Assembly (NCBI RefSeq): GCF_030253575.1
Contig: NC_080559.1
Span: forward strand, 33,227,501 to 33,291,500
DNA: 64,000 bases
Direction: 5' to 3'
Source of the DNA: Rhododendron vialii
Lineage: Eukaryota > Streptophyta > Magnoliopsida > Ericales > Ericaceae
Shown here one piece after another: positions 36,149 to 48,416 of the stretch; positions within the stretch are counted from its first letter, which is position 1; each line of letters begins with the position of its first letter. Made by a program: the position numbers and the translations under genes. Below the pieces are notes generated by a model. That model worked only from the letters and a program-made list of their open reading frames with translations, was not told where the DNA came from and searched no databases.

Positions 36149-38133
36149 TGTGGGCACGCGCCCACGGAAATTTTATTCGTAAAATTGGGCGCGGCCCTTT
36201 TTGTTGGAAGAGCACGGCGAAACGCCTCGATTCGGAGTCGCCACTCGGGTTTTAGCGGTAGGAGCACCCAAGGAACCGAACTCGAAAAACGTTTGCCACG
36301 TTTGTTTGATTTTGAAAAGGCGTAGACCGGTCCGTCGTCACCTTCGATATCTGAGGTTCGGGAGCCATGTTACGAGAGGGGAAGGGTTTTATGGCACCCC
36401 TCTCGCCCAATCCGGAGATCGGTCTCTACTCGGGCGTTTTATAAAACATTTGCATTTTTCTCTCATTTGATCATTTTTTAGCCAGTTAGGGCGGGGGAAC
36501 AGTTAATGGGGGGTTAAAACTTTAACAAGTTGCAATTAGGCGACAAAATGTTTATGGATGATTTTGATTGCAATGCTAAACATAGATTGAGAACAAGTAC
36601 TGAGTAGCTTGAATAAACTGAAGTACGCTGCCCTGAAGGAACGTAAGCAGGTTCCGTCAGCATGCACTGGCCGAGCCACTGCATGCTGATTGTACATGCG
36701 CACGCCACCTCATAACTGGCGTACTCCACTTGTTAAGCTTCACAGTCCCTATTTGCAATCCTCTGGGCTCTGGAAAGGGACCAGCGCACACCCAGGACAA
36801 ACCATGCAGTTAAATAAGCAGGATATATACATTTACAGACAGATGAGATGGCTTGAAGCCATGAAAATAGACAGGAAACCCCCTAAACAATGTGGGGACA
36901 GAAAGGAGGCCAGGATTGAACTAAGATGCAAAGGGCCAGCCACTGGATCCTAGCTTTAACTGCCGTACGCCAGTCATGGACTGTCGTACGCACGTTGGAC
37001 CCTAATCCAGTGCTTGGCTTTTGCATCATCTGGGCTCTGGAGCATGACCAGAAGGATCCCAGGGGCCTTTTGAGCAGATAAGAAGCGAGTATTAACTACT
37101 ACATCTAAACAGTTCTAAATATACAGAAAGCGGTAAACTGGTTATTTAGCATGCAAGGGTGACTGACAGAAAGATAACATAAGAGGAATGACGATCCATG
37201 ATCCCCACGCCAGTAGTGCTCGTTCTACCATGACTGGCGTACGGCATATGGTTACTGGCGTGCGCCATGTATCACCTCATACGTTTGTCGTATTTTGCCA
37301 GTTTGAGGCCAGGACTAGTATTACTTACTAGCCTGGGCCTCACTGGTTCCCCTCAGGGGCCAAAAACAGAAAGGGACACAAAGGTGGTATACCTTTTTGT
37401 TTGAGGATTGAAGGTGGTATTGAACTTTAAAGCTTGGAGATGGAAGCTTAGATGGTGGCTGGATGTCAGCAGGGTGTGTGGAAGTGGGCTGTTTTCTTTT
37501 CTCTTTCAATGGAAGAAAAAGGGATAGAGAGCAAGAAAGGAGGAAGGAGAGAGCTTCTACTTCTTAATGAGGCCAACCCCTTGCAAATGAATGCAAGGGG
37601 GGTATTTATAGGGGGGGAAGACTGAGATCAGTTAGGTGCTAAGGCCTGTTTGGCTGGCTAAGGCAAGGTTGGAGCCTCCCATGCATTAAATGCATGGGAC
37701 TTGCCTTGATGGGGGGTGTAGGAGAGAGAGGGAACGTCTCTGCCGAAAGTAATCATCAGGGACGCTGTAGCCGACGTCAGGGTGGCACAAAAGTCCCGCC
37801 CAAGTTGCTGAATAAAGTTGATTTGACTGGGTTTGACTGGCGTGCGCCACTTGTAAATGGCGTGCGCCAGTAAAAGCTAAGCCACTGGTCGATGACTGAC
37901 ACGTGGCAGATAACTGGCGTACGCCTCCAGGACACTGGCGTATGCCAATTGGGTTTTGCTGGGGCTGTTTGGCTCTGGTTTGAAGGGTTTTGAAAGGTGT
38001 TTGAGAGAGGTTCGGGACGCTCAAAGCTCGACCACACCTTTGTCCTTATACTGTTTTCGACTAAAATCATCATTGGGGAAATATAAGATCGACAAATAAC
38101 GTTATCTGGACAGTCCAGAATGGGGTGTCTACA
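36149..38133 (-). repeat. 5' LTR (right), 1985 bp
   Basis: Same length as the left LTR and identical apart from about five substitutions. TATAAATA at 37603-37610 (minus strand) is the likely start signal for genomic RNA. Confidence 0.95.
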
Positions 38134-38138
38134 ATACT
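38134..38138. repeat. Target site duplication ATACT, right
   Basis: Matches 13946-13950 and continues directly into U2 sequence (ACACTGGATC). Confidence 0.95.
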
Positions 38139-38173
38139 ACACTGGATCTTTGCTAGAAGGCCGAGAGAAGTAT
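38139..38173 (-). ncRNA. U2 snRNA locus 4, 5' part
   Basis: The minus strand runs ATACTTCTCTCGGCC to GATCCAGTGT and meets the LTR element. Even before insertion it carried stem-loop I changes (TTCTAGCAAAG), so it had already diverged. Its promoter is still present. Confidence 0.85.
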
Positions 38174-38197
38174 GTCCTTTCTTCTATTGGATTGCCT

Positions 38198-38249
38198 ATT
38201 TTATAGTCAAGTTTTTTCTCCTCATTTTTCTGCGTAGTTGATGTGGGAA
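38198..38249 (-). promoter_or_regulatory. U2 locus 4 promoter, USE and TATA
   Basis: TATAAAAT (38198-38205) and TTCCCACATC (38240-38249) with the standard spacing. Any transcript starting here would run into the 5' LTR of the retroelement in the element's own sense direction. Confidence 0.82.
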
Positions 38250-38914
38250 ACAAACCCCAAAGTAACAATCTGGGTTTTGCTGCTTTTGCACATATTCTGC
38301 TTGGTTTGTGCCGTCAAGTCGACTCGGTTGTTTGAAGCCTCTGAGCACCTAGTGAGTCCTTGGGTCCACCAATTACAATATAACTGCTGAATCTATTGAG
38401 TATCAGATTGCTTGGGATAAACACCCTCCCCCCCTCCCCCTAAATTAGCCCTCTAAATTTCCCAGTAATGAGTTCAATACATAGCTCTATATAGCTTAGA
38501 ATGTGATTAACTTGGTTCTAGCTTCAGGAAGTCTTTGCTACCCCTCAAGTTCCCTTTGTTCTGCTTTTTAGCCCTGTAATTCCTCTCTTCTTTTTGTTTT
38601 GGTTTGGACCTTGTCTAGTACATGGGACATCCGGTTTTTAAGAAAACGATAAATCTCTACAATAGAAGAAATATGTGGTCTTGATAGGAATTAACGTACA
38701 CGTTTCCAAATATATTGGGTTTCCTGTGTTCCAGAGTCTTCGACAATTGTATAGTACCATTCATTTTTTTCTTTGGAAACTCATATACACTAGATACCAC
38801 ATGCATCACAAAAGATGGAATTTTCAAACTTATGTTTGGACCTTTGAACTTGTGGGGGAGACTGAAAAGTGGAGGAAAATGTAATAGGAAAAAAGGGTAA
38901 ACGTGAAGTTGCCT

Positions 38915-38977
38915 CCCATCTCAGTTGGTAGAGCAGGTAATGGACACTTAATTTGGTGAGAGTTCAAACCCCACTCC
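38915..38977 (+). other. tRNA-like Pol III promoter boxes, copy 2
   Basis: The A box CTCAGTTGGTAGAGCAGG is closer to a tRNA D-arm than in copy 1, and the B box is GAGTTCAAACCCC. Same caveat: no acceptor stem. Confidence 0.45.
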
Positions 38978-39299
38978 CACATTCCTTTCTCCTAGTAGAT
39001 TTTTCTTAAATTGAAAATAGATGTATTCGCTTCGAACAAAGAAGGATTGTTTTTTTTCTATAATAAATACATGTGCATGAAGTTTACTGCTTGGAATTTT
39101 TTGCTCAATACTTGAGTTTCAAGTCTCCATAGTCTGTTGGGGAGAGTTAAACATCTGCTTTAACGCTCATATCACGTGGTAATATCATAGCTTCGGACTT
39201 GAAATAGATGCACTGAAATTTCCTACAAATAGCTATGCAATGTTGTGACGTCTGGAAATTTAGTTTATGAAGAAAACTACTTGTGACGTAATATGGTGT

Positions 39300-39457
39300 T
39301 TTTTTTTTTGTCATTCGTTTATTCCTAATCTACTATATTCTAGGGGACTTGAGGAGAGGGATGGGTGCTCACCGCAGGAACCTCAGGAATTGAACCCTGC
39401 CCATGTGCGTCGGAGTATAAGGGAGACACCAACTGCACTCCACTCCACTTGCAATGG
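39300..39457 (-). mobile_element. tRNA-derived SINE, copy 2
   Basis: Same element as at 10898, with a longer poly(A) and a small duplication (CAGGAACCT) beside the B box. AATATGGTGT and AATGGGTGT at the two sides may be its target duplication. Confidence 0.6.
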
Positions 39458-39799
39458 GTGTCATCTTATTTTTCTTCTCCTTAATTAAAAACCAGTATTT
39501 TAACATACAAACAAGCCAAGGTTTGAACATGTTTTGAAACTCATTTCGAGTCATGTTTGAGTTAATTAAATTCGACTTTCATTCAATTCAATTGTAAGTA
39601 CCTTAAGACCAGCCCAGTTCTGCTAAGTTTTCTTTAAAAATAAGTAATTATTTGTAATTTCTAAACTTAAAAATAATGTATTTGCTGAAACAATTTGTCA
39701 AAAAAAAAAAGAAAAAAGAAAAGGAGCAGTGTACCAGGGATGGAATTAATTATGCATTATTAACAAACAAAAGTATTCGGTTATTCAAAAAAAATCAAT

Positions 39800-40174
39800 C
39801 CACTCTTGGCCGCATCGATTTTTGCTTGACCCCTACGAATTACTCTTGGACGCGTTTAGTTGCACTTGGCAGCATTGAATTGCTCTTGGCTGAATCGAAT
39901 TGCACTTGGCTACTGTGAATTACTCATGTCTGCCTCGAATTGCACTTGGCCGCGTTTAAGTGCACTTGGCCGCATTGAATTGCACTAGGCCGCTTCGAAT
40001 TGCATTTGGCCACATGGAATTGCACTTGGCCGCGTCGAATTGCACTTGGCCAAGTGCAATTCGACGCGGCCAAGTACAATTCCATGCGGCCAAGTGCAAT
40101 TCAATATGGCCAAGTGCAATTCAATGCGACCAAGAGTAATTCGTAGCGGCCAAGTGTAATTCGATGCGGCCAAA
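39800..40174. repeat. Fold-back array of 20-bp GGCCGC repeats, copy 2
   Basis: The arms meet at a perfect palindrome centre, CACTTGGCCAAGTG (about 40050), with about twelve repeats left and six right. It has fewer repeats than copy 1 on the left side, so unit number has changed since the block was duplicated. Confidence 0.75.
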
Positions 40175-40572
40175 ACTAATTTATCTATAGCTTATCTCAC
40201 TTGTTGCGAATAGCCGCCCCCAAGAGAAGCCCTGAAGCCGGACCTGGTGTTCTTCTCCATGAATTTCTCAATTATCAGAGAAAAAACAAACATACAATTG
40301 CTTTCACAGATATTTATGCTGAATAAAAGGCTCATATTCATACACATTGATCCAACTTATTGTACTCTTCCTTCCTTTTCTTTCAATCAAGACATTTGTT
40401 GTATCCTCTCATCTATTTGCACTTAAAATATGTTAGTATACAATACACAATTCTAGCAAAATACATCTCATCCAGTGCTATGTAATTTGAGAGTTAACAA
40501 GTTCCACAGGACCACTGCAGAAGACCAAAATGGGCCTTTAAACATTGATAAAAGTTGCACCTTCCATCGCAG

Positions 40573-43237
40573 TTTTAGGCAGTGGTTTTCTGTTGCTGCA
40601 CCACCAGCACAGATGCTCTACCCTTGAGATCCGACGACGAAAGAATGTCTCCGATCACTCCCATCTCCGGCAACTCACTCCACCCTTTCAACCCCAACGT
40701 CTGTGGAAACTCCACACCCCAATGTCTCCCCACGATTATAAGGTCGAATTCGCCCACCATTTCCCCTACTATCAACTCAGTTTCCGCCCCATCTTTCACT
40801 ACCTCCTCCACGTAGACCATTTCCCCCCCACCAACGTTCGTAAACTCGTTCAACACCTCAGAGTCTCGCTTTTTCCCTTCATCAGAAGCTTCACATACCA
40901 TGGGTTTGAAATTAACCATGGATAGTCCGATGCCCGAGGTCCTACTCTTTGCCATCCGTTTGGCGTAAAACAAAGCCTCACGGTCATCGCTCCCCCTGAA
41001 AAAGATCACAGCCACACGTTGCTACCGCTGCTACGAGAGGCCCCCCTGATGGCGACCACGATCAACTAGGATCCCAACAGAACAAGGAGTCATGTCAAGG
41101 ATTTTACAATTAACTGACCTCAGCTCAAAATCTTCCGACTCAACCGTCCCATCAACCGCCCATTTTCGGTGAAATGGGATTACTGTTAGGGAAGCAGTTT
41201 TGTTCAGAGCAAGAGTACATATATCTTCATGCATTAGTTTTCGCGGAGAAATTGCCGTGAAGGCCAGTGCGCAAATGCTCCCTTTGTGCCTTCTCTCATG
41301 GTGACCGAAAGCGTAGACCACATCGCCGCAGTAGGGGCTTTCTTCGGGATTTTGATGATTTTCGTGAGAGATGAAGAGGGGAAGAGCTCGACCGTGGAGC
41401 TCGATTAGGTGAAGGGCATAAACCATCATAGGGCTTTCTCTGGTCGGACAGGAGATGTCGATGAGGTTGAGGAATGCCAAGATGTTGTCTGGCCTGTGGA
41501 TACACATGACTATACGTATCTCACCACCTTGTTTGGAATGCATGATGCTTCTTTTTTGGTAGCCTGCATATTTTGTGATGGATCGTAGAGTTGTTTTACC
41601 AAGAGTGGAAGGACCACTGATGCCACTGCTGTGCTAGTCACAAGCAATGCAAATGTCTTCTCATTGAATGCCTGCAGTAGTACATATAAAAGGGAAACTT
41701 AGTTTAGAAGGCATCTTGCCATGGTTTTGAAGTATTTTGTGTCGTTGAGTTTCAACATTTGGGAAGCAATAACATCATGTTGCATCCACTAAGGTTGCAA
41801 CATGGAAAAATGTGCTGTGTTCACCCATGAAAAATATCACAAAAAAAAAAATCAAAAGATGCAGAATTGGGACACTTAAAACTGCCAGAAAATACAGTTT
41901 GCAAGAGATTCATCAAGTTAGGGATGGATTCGGGATTCCGACCTAGGGGAGGCAAGCTCCTGTAATATTCCGACCTAGTGGGTGCGAGCTCCTGATTTTG
42001 TGGTTATTGGCGGTGGATCTATGGGAGGAGGGTCTCCCCTAGATCCACCCCTGCAACCAATGTGAAAGTGCGGGCAACAATTCTGGACCATAGAGGTACT
42101 ATGTGCACTTCTCTACATCTCTCCATCTCTCCAATCCTGTATATCTAGAATTTATGAAAATAACAGCGTATGTAAGTAGGGAACACAGTACATACAAACA
42201 GAATTTAGTTACAGAAACTTCATACAGAATGATATGGCTCATTTACATGTACCTATTGGACATGAAAAAAAGTCCCCATCTTAGTTTGCAGACATGCCAA
42301 ATATACATCAAATAGTTTTTCTGGATACATAAATCTCTTGTCAGAAAAGCACTTTTTCATTTAAACAAACAACTAAAATGATGGGAGCATGCAAGTGGCC
42401 AATTCCTACAAATCAGTGAGATCTCGAATGAAGGGGAAATTCAATGAAGGCGAGTTTTGTTACCTGATCATCTCTGAAGAAGCTGTAGAAGGACATTTGA
42501 ACGATGCCTTTAGAGCTCATGATGAGGCCCAAGGCTAGAGCATATCCTTGAAGGGCATTCGGCAAATACATGCAGGTATGATACACGCAACAACCTTCGC
42601 CAAGAAAACCACAATGATGAGGACGACAATAGAAATCGCATACGGGTTAGACAGATTGATGGCTTGCAGATTCACCCTCAATGAGATCAAGGTCATGAAA
42701 AGTGGTATAAACAGACCGGAAACAAAGGAATCGAGCTTATCAGCCAATGCGGACCCTAGTGGCGGTCCATCTGGTACAGCAAATCCGATGATAAAAGGAC
42801 CCAATATAGGAAATTCTCCAATCCAGTGAGTAAATGCACCAGCGAGTAAAATAAGCAGAATGACAGAGCAAATGTATGAGTCCTTGACAGGCCTTCCTTC
42901 TGGTGTCTGTTTGACGATCCATAGCATTGCAGGCCGAATGATGATAATGACAACAAGAATGAAACAAATAATCAATTCGATGAGCTGAAGTGTGCTTGAT
43001 AACGAATGGTCTTCCATGAAAGACCTAAGCGTATTCATTATGAATGCGAGAGTTATGCCTAGTATTTCACTGGAGAGAGATGAGGCTAGTGCTAACCGAC
43101 CGAGCTCTGAATTGAGGATTTTGAGCTCTTTGAGAAGCATAGCCACGACAACAAATAGGCTCACGGATTGTAAACTGGAATCAAATACCAGACTAGCTGT
43201 TGAACCATCGTCCTTGTCTCTTATGAATTCTTATAGG
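40573..43237 (-). pseudogene. CHX-type cation/H+ exchanger pseudogene
   Basis: Exon A (42464 to about 43237) encodes membrane segments of a CPA2-family CHX transporter, including ELKILNSELGRLALASSL and FAVPDGPPLGSALADKL. An intron with GT and AG ends covers 41672-42463. Exon B carries AFNEKTFALLVTSTAV and the cytosolic C-terminal domain (MHSKQGGEIRIVMCIHRPDN, then DDREALFYAKRMA) to the stop at 40573-40575. CHX proteins exchange K+ or Na+ for H+ in endomembranes and usually have about 800 residues. Here the first ~200 are missing, cut by array sequence at about 43238. At least three frameshifts break it: near 42535, near 41545 and near 41025. It is a host gene remnant trapped in the array. Confidence 0.85.
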
Positions 43238-43768
43238 AGCAGGTTTTTGTGTTGGACTCTCAAGGGTATCCAATATCCCCTTGGTCCATGTTTTTTAGGT
43301 TTTTTTTTTCTCAATGAAAAACAACTTATCAAAACAAACTTGTACTAAAGCTCATTGAATGGACTCATGTAGCGCGTCGATGATCAAAATCAAACACTCA
43401 CACACGAATTGAGAGAAAACTTAACTATTATTAGATCATATGCAATACCATTACAAAAAAAAAAAAAGACTCTCCAAAGGAGCACTCCTTTGAGCTTGAC
43501 TTCGTCTGGTTATCTCTCATCCTCACCACAAATCTCGCCTTGGGTGAATACTAATGATGAAATGATTTTTGATTATTTAATGAAGTGTGGAGAGCCCAAT
43601 GAACGAGTACCAAAGAACTAGGGATGTGTGCATCAAACGAAACTTAGAATATGTAAATGGGCGTGAAAACAAACTTTAGACTTTGTCATTCAAATGATCT
43701 TTGAATCGGTCTACCTTCGACCGACTTTTCATAAATAAACTTTCATTATTTTAAATGGTCGTTTCCAA

Positions 43769-44359
43769 CATCATTTAATAAAATTACAACCTCATTTATC
43801 ATTATATAATTGATCTTAATCCGATTTAAAATAAAAATGATACGAGCGTTTTATTGAAAGAATTTATTTTTCAAACCATTGAGGGTAAAAATGTCATGTA
43901 TTTGGAATTTGGTAGGTAATTAGATTGGACAAGCCTTCTAACGGTTCAATCCACGAGCAAATTGGAGTTCGGGAGTGTGTGGGGCAAGTCCGCAAAGTTG
44001 GACTTGTTTGCAATGTTCATGATACGCCCGGGGCGCATTGTAATGCGCCTGGGCGCAAAGGAGTGCGCCTGAGGCGCATTGTAATGCTGCATAACATGTT
44101 AAAATTTGAGGACTTGCCCCGGACACTCCCTAACTCTAATTTTCGTGTGGTTTGAACCGTTAGAAAGCTTGTCCGATTTACTTTCCAGCCAAAGTAGTTT
44201 GGATAAAAAATCATTTGTATATCTAATGAAGCGACCATTTTACCCTCGATGGGTCAAAATATAATTCGTTCTGGCAAAACGCGTGTATGTTTCTCATTTT
44301 AAATTGGATCAAGACCCATTATATATCAATAAATAGTGTTTTTAAAGTACTAAAAGATG
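43769..44359. repeat. Long inverted repeat, copy 3
   Basis: The left arm lacks about 35 bp near 43905. The inner stem is intact and the loop has GCGCCCGGGGCGC and GCGCCTGAGGCGC. Confidence 0.75.
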
Positions 44360-45174
44360 AAGGGATCCAACGATAAATGGGAGTTGAACATATAGTTTCT
44401 CTTTCCCCACATTGAAACAAGCGACATTCTTTGTTGCGATTGGTGTATTTTTTGGAAGCATCAATCTGAATGATACATTGTTTGGCAACATCTATAAATT
44501 TGTTCTGAATCAGAATGATGGATTTCTATTTGAAATGTTGGTGCATTGGTATTGGCTGTTTTATGAAAAACTGAATGTCAATTTCAGTAGTTCATTACAT
44601 CAAAAAAGAAAAAACGTACTGAATGCTTCAAGGCGCAATTCATATGCGCCAGAGGCGCATTATAAAAAGGGAAAAATAGGATGTGCTCAGGGAGCAATTC
44701 AAATGCGCTTGAGACACATTACAAAAAAGAAGAAATTCTGGTTGCGCCCAGCCGGAGGCGCGACTTAAATGTGCCTTACGAAAAGAGTTCAAATTAATCA
44801 GGATGCACGCCCTTGACGCCATTCAAATACGCTCGAGGCGCATGTGATGCAATTTTTTTTTGACTAGTTCGTTTTACTCCTGGTTGGATGGAGACTATAA
44901 AAGGCCAGCCTTTAAACATTAATTATTGTAAGGATTTTTAAAGCAAAAGAGACGCCCAAAAAGCCAGTGCGATGGGTTTCCAAGAGTTTCATCTCTGAAG
45001 ATTTCATTGAACAACTTAAATCGATCTCCAATCATATCACTTCATTGAGAATTTCATATGCAATATAAAATTACTCATCATCAAATTATTTCTCATCAAT
45101 GTCGGCATTCTTTGTTGGTTATGCTTTCCTTACAAGAAAATCCGTTAACTAGCTAAAAGTCCTATTCAATTAAA

Positions 45175-46950
45175 ATGCAAGTTGACAATATCTTAATTTC
45201 TTGGTACATTTCAAGACAGGATATTGTTGAAGTTGACAATTGTTTTAACAAACTGCAAGGTGAAGTAAGGCGTAGCAGTGGGACACTGACCTTGCGTATC
45301 TAAGCGTCTGGGAAGAGTGTGAATCTTTTTCAAGGCAAAATGTCTGATTTTGCAATGGAAATTGGACTTCATAACAGTGTTTTCCAAACTTCATTGTTGG
45401 ATTTTTATGCAAAGTTTGGGGACATGGAGAACAGCATTACATGGAGTGCTATTATATCAGAGAGCCAATATAATATGACCATGGGCTAGGTTTTGAAGCC
45501 TTGCAATTTTGTCCAAACGGCAGAAGAAGGAATGGAGCCGAATAGTATGACCTTCTTAAGCTTATTTTTTGCTTGTAGCCACTTTGAAGGTTGTAGAGTT
45601 GTTGTTGCGATGAAATGGCCATCTGTAGAATCGTTTATGCCATCAAATGGAGATTCGGAATGGGAAGCTGAACGAGGATTTGTTGGGCCGGTCATGAAAT
45701 GGGCATTTGGTATGATTATGAAATTAGTGACTTTTACATGTGGTAGGATTTTGGGAGTGCTATTGTGTGACGACCCGAATTTTTACACTGCCTCAAAAAT
45801 AATACATGTCCAGTAATTACAAGTCCTCAAGAACAAATATACATGGTGGGCCCTAAAAACTTCCAAAACGTTACAGATTTCTAAAGCTAAATCTTTCAAA
45901 TACTCCAAGTCGGGTCCTCACTAATTTGCTCTGCACCTGAAAAATATAAAAAGCCCGGGTAGTATATGCAATACGAGGACAATAAACATGGCTATCAATA
46001 AGATTATGCTCAATAAACGAGGATAGCAAATCAATTAGGATCATTCTGAACATTTTTCATTTGTAGCCTTATACCCGGCTCATTTCGATAACATGCCAAG
46101 CACCACCCAGGTCAAACTCTGTATAGCCACTTGGGACCCATAAACATTCTAGACTCCCCGTAGGATAGTCAATCATACATCTTTCATACTTCTGTGACCT
46201 GATGGGCTTATACACGTACCAATTTGTTCCATGGCTTTCAGCCAAACATTTTCTGTGTCACGATACAAGAAGTGACAATAACTGAATCAATAAACTTAGA
46301 GATCAAATGAGTACAAATATGAGAGGATCAAAGAATACTCTTTGCAAAGAGATTTAGCTAGGAATGTATTGCACACTACCCGGTACCTTAAAATTATGAT
46401 CGGGCCGTTAAACATGTGACACAAATATTTCAGCCAAAACTCATTGCCATACACGCACAGCCGGAAACCTCACTTGCTAAAAGCCTACATGATCAGTACG
46501 TTGATGACCAACAATACTAGCTTATAAAGCTATTCATGCATGAACTACTAGGGACATGTGTCCCACCGCCTCACCTTTTGCACAAAACCTTGACATCTCA
46601 ATAGCCACATGTCTTCTTCCTCCAAGCATGACACTAGTTTTCCTTTTTCATTTCTTTTTTTTTTCCAAACGGCAAATACATCTCAAATTTCTAAGTAATA
46701 CTCTCTTCTTTTTTTTTAAATTTAAAAATAATGATAATTTTAACCACCAAAATATGGGTCGTTACATATTGGCAGCCTGTTGAGTTCATGGGAACCAAAA
46801 AATGAGGGGAATATGTAGCAAAATGGCTCTTATATTTGGAACCTAAAAATGGTGGCTAGCTATTACACTCAGTAAAGTTCAAGCTGTTGTTGAGAGGTGG
46901 GATAGAGTTGAAGAAGTACGGAGAGTAGCCGAAGTGGAGCTGCGTTGAAG
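45175..46950 (+). pseudogene. PPR protein fragment 4, split by a solo LTR
   Basis: PPR homology runs 45175-45765 and resumes at 46772-46950. It has an early stop (at TATCTAAGCGTCTGG near 45300) and small deletions in the central part. The E-motif region is where the solo LTR landed. Confidence 0.72.
45766..46766. mobile_element. Solo LTR, 1001 bp
   Basis: Starts TGTGACGACCCG, ends GGGTCGTTACA, and is flanked by TATTG at 45761-45765 and 46767-46771. The sister PPR copies lack it at the same point (GCTATTGGCAGC), so it inserted after the array formed. The ends are also near-inverted repeats of each other, as in many plant LTRs. No coding region. Confidence 0.88.
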
Positions 46951-47817
46951 CCTAATGATCAATCCATGGGTTTGATTCTAGAAATCAATCACACCTTCAA
47001 ATTCTTCAAATCTATGAGCCATTGGATGTTATATGTAGGAATGAAATTACATCAACAGAAAAAAACTGAATGCTCCCAACGTGCAGTTGAAATTCGCTTG
47101 CGAAGCCCTACAAAATGAGAGAAAATAGAATGCACCCGGGGCATGATTCAATAGCGCCTGAGGCACATTAAAAAAGGATAGAAAATGTGAATGCGCCCGG
47201 GAACAAAGTAAATGCGTCTGAGGCACGTGCAATGCAGCAAATATTTTTAATTTGTTTTTTTAACTAAGTTTTTCTAGTCCGAATTGGAGCGAGACTAAAA
47301 GATGGCAATCCTTCAAATATTATAACGATTTTTAAATCATAAGAGAGGCACAAGAAGCCCATACGAAGTGACTCCAAGGGTTGTTCGAGCATAAGAGTGC
47401 TCATTGAGTGGACTCGTGTAGCGTGCTGAGCATCAAAATCAAACACTCACACACGAATTGGGAGAAAACTTAACTATTATTGGATCACACACAATAACAT
47501 TACAAAAAAAAAAAAAAAGACTCTCCAAAGGAGCACTCCTTTGAGCTCGACTCCCTCTGGTTATCTCTCACCCTCACCACAAATCTCGCCTAGGGTGAAT
47601 CCTGATGATGAAATGGTTTTTGATTATTCAATGAAGTGTGGAGAGCCCAATGAACGATTACCACAGAACTAGGGATATGTGCGTCAAACGGAACTTAGAA
47701 TATGTAAATGGGCGTGAAAACGAACTTTAGCCTTTGTTTCTCCAATAATCTTTGAATCGGTCTCCCTTCGACTGACTTTTCAGAAATAAAATTTAATTAT
47801 GTTAATTGGTTGTTTCT

Positions 47818-48416
47818 ATTATTTTTTAATACGGTTACAACCTTATTTATCATTATATAATTGGTCTTAATCCAATATAAAATAAAAACAATACGAGCGT
47901 TCTATTGAAAGAATTTTTTTTTCGACCAATTGAGGGTAAAAATGTCATGTATTTTGATGTAAATTTTTTTTTTCATTGGAACCAATTTGGTAGGTAATTA
48001 GATTGGACAAGCCTTCTAACGGTTCAATCCACGAGCAAATTGAAGTTCGGGAGTGTCTGGGGCAAGTCCGCAAAGTTGGACTTGTTTGCAATGTTCATGA
48101 TGCGCCTGGGCGCAAAGGAGTGCGCCTGAGGCGCATTGTAATGCTGCATAACATGTTAAACTTTGAGGACTTGCCCCGGACACTCCCTAACTCTAATTTT
48201 CGCGTGGTTTGAACAGTTTGAAAGCTTGTCCGATTTACTTTCCAGCCAAAGTAGTTTGGATAAAAAATCATTTGTATATCTAATGAAGCGACCATTTTAC
48301 CCTCAATGGGTCAAAATATAATTCGTTCTGGCAAAACGCATGTATGTTTCTTATTTTAAATTGGATCAAGACCCATTATATATCAATAAATAGTGTTTTT
48401 AAAGTACTAAATGATG
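47818..48416. repeat. Long inverted repeat, copy 4
   Basis: Both arms are present. The loop is about 20 bp shorter than in copy 3, having lost one of the GCGC palindromes. Confidence 0.75.

Larger units (their letters stand above)
13951..38133 (-). mobile_element. Giant Tat-lineage Ty3/Gypsy LTR retroelement, 24.2 kb
   Basis: The element has two 1985-bp LTRs with TG...CA ends, a 5-bp target duplication, a primer binding site next to the right LTR and a purine tract next to the left LTR. It therefore reads on the minus strand. Its pol order (protease, RT, RNase H, a second archaeal-type RNase H, integrase) and its great length point to the Tat lineage, resembling Ogre-type elements. About 8 kb between integrase and the 3' LTR carry two antisense genes. 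The LTRs differ at about five sites; at a commonly used plant rate of 1.3e-8 per site per year that is of the order of 0.1 million years. It looks nearly whole: besides one nested 3.4-kb insertion I see only a few (about two) apparent breaks. Confidence 0.93.
38600..40735 (+). repeat. SINE/fold-back/CHX-end block, copy 2
   Basis: Paralogue of 10200-12387 in the same order and orientation. Unlike copy 1 it continues past the CHX C-terminus into the rest of the CHX pseudogene, so it is closer to the parent arrangement. Confidence 0.85.
12388..44893 (+). repeat. Tandem array unit 4, enlarged by insertions
   Basis: It consists of PPR fragment 3, GCGCC spacer and U2 locus 4, split by the 24.2-kb LTR element. 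Then come the second SINE/fold-back block, the CHX pseudogene, inverted repeat copy 3 and the second GCGCC spacer. Without the LTR element and one copy of its target site the unit is about 8.3 kb. Spacer 13030-13793 is non-coding. Confidence 0.7.

Noticed and set aside
40582-40925. Plus-strand frames over the CHX C-terminus
   Set aside because: The minus strand carries recognisable CHX protein. The plus-strand frames are its shadow.
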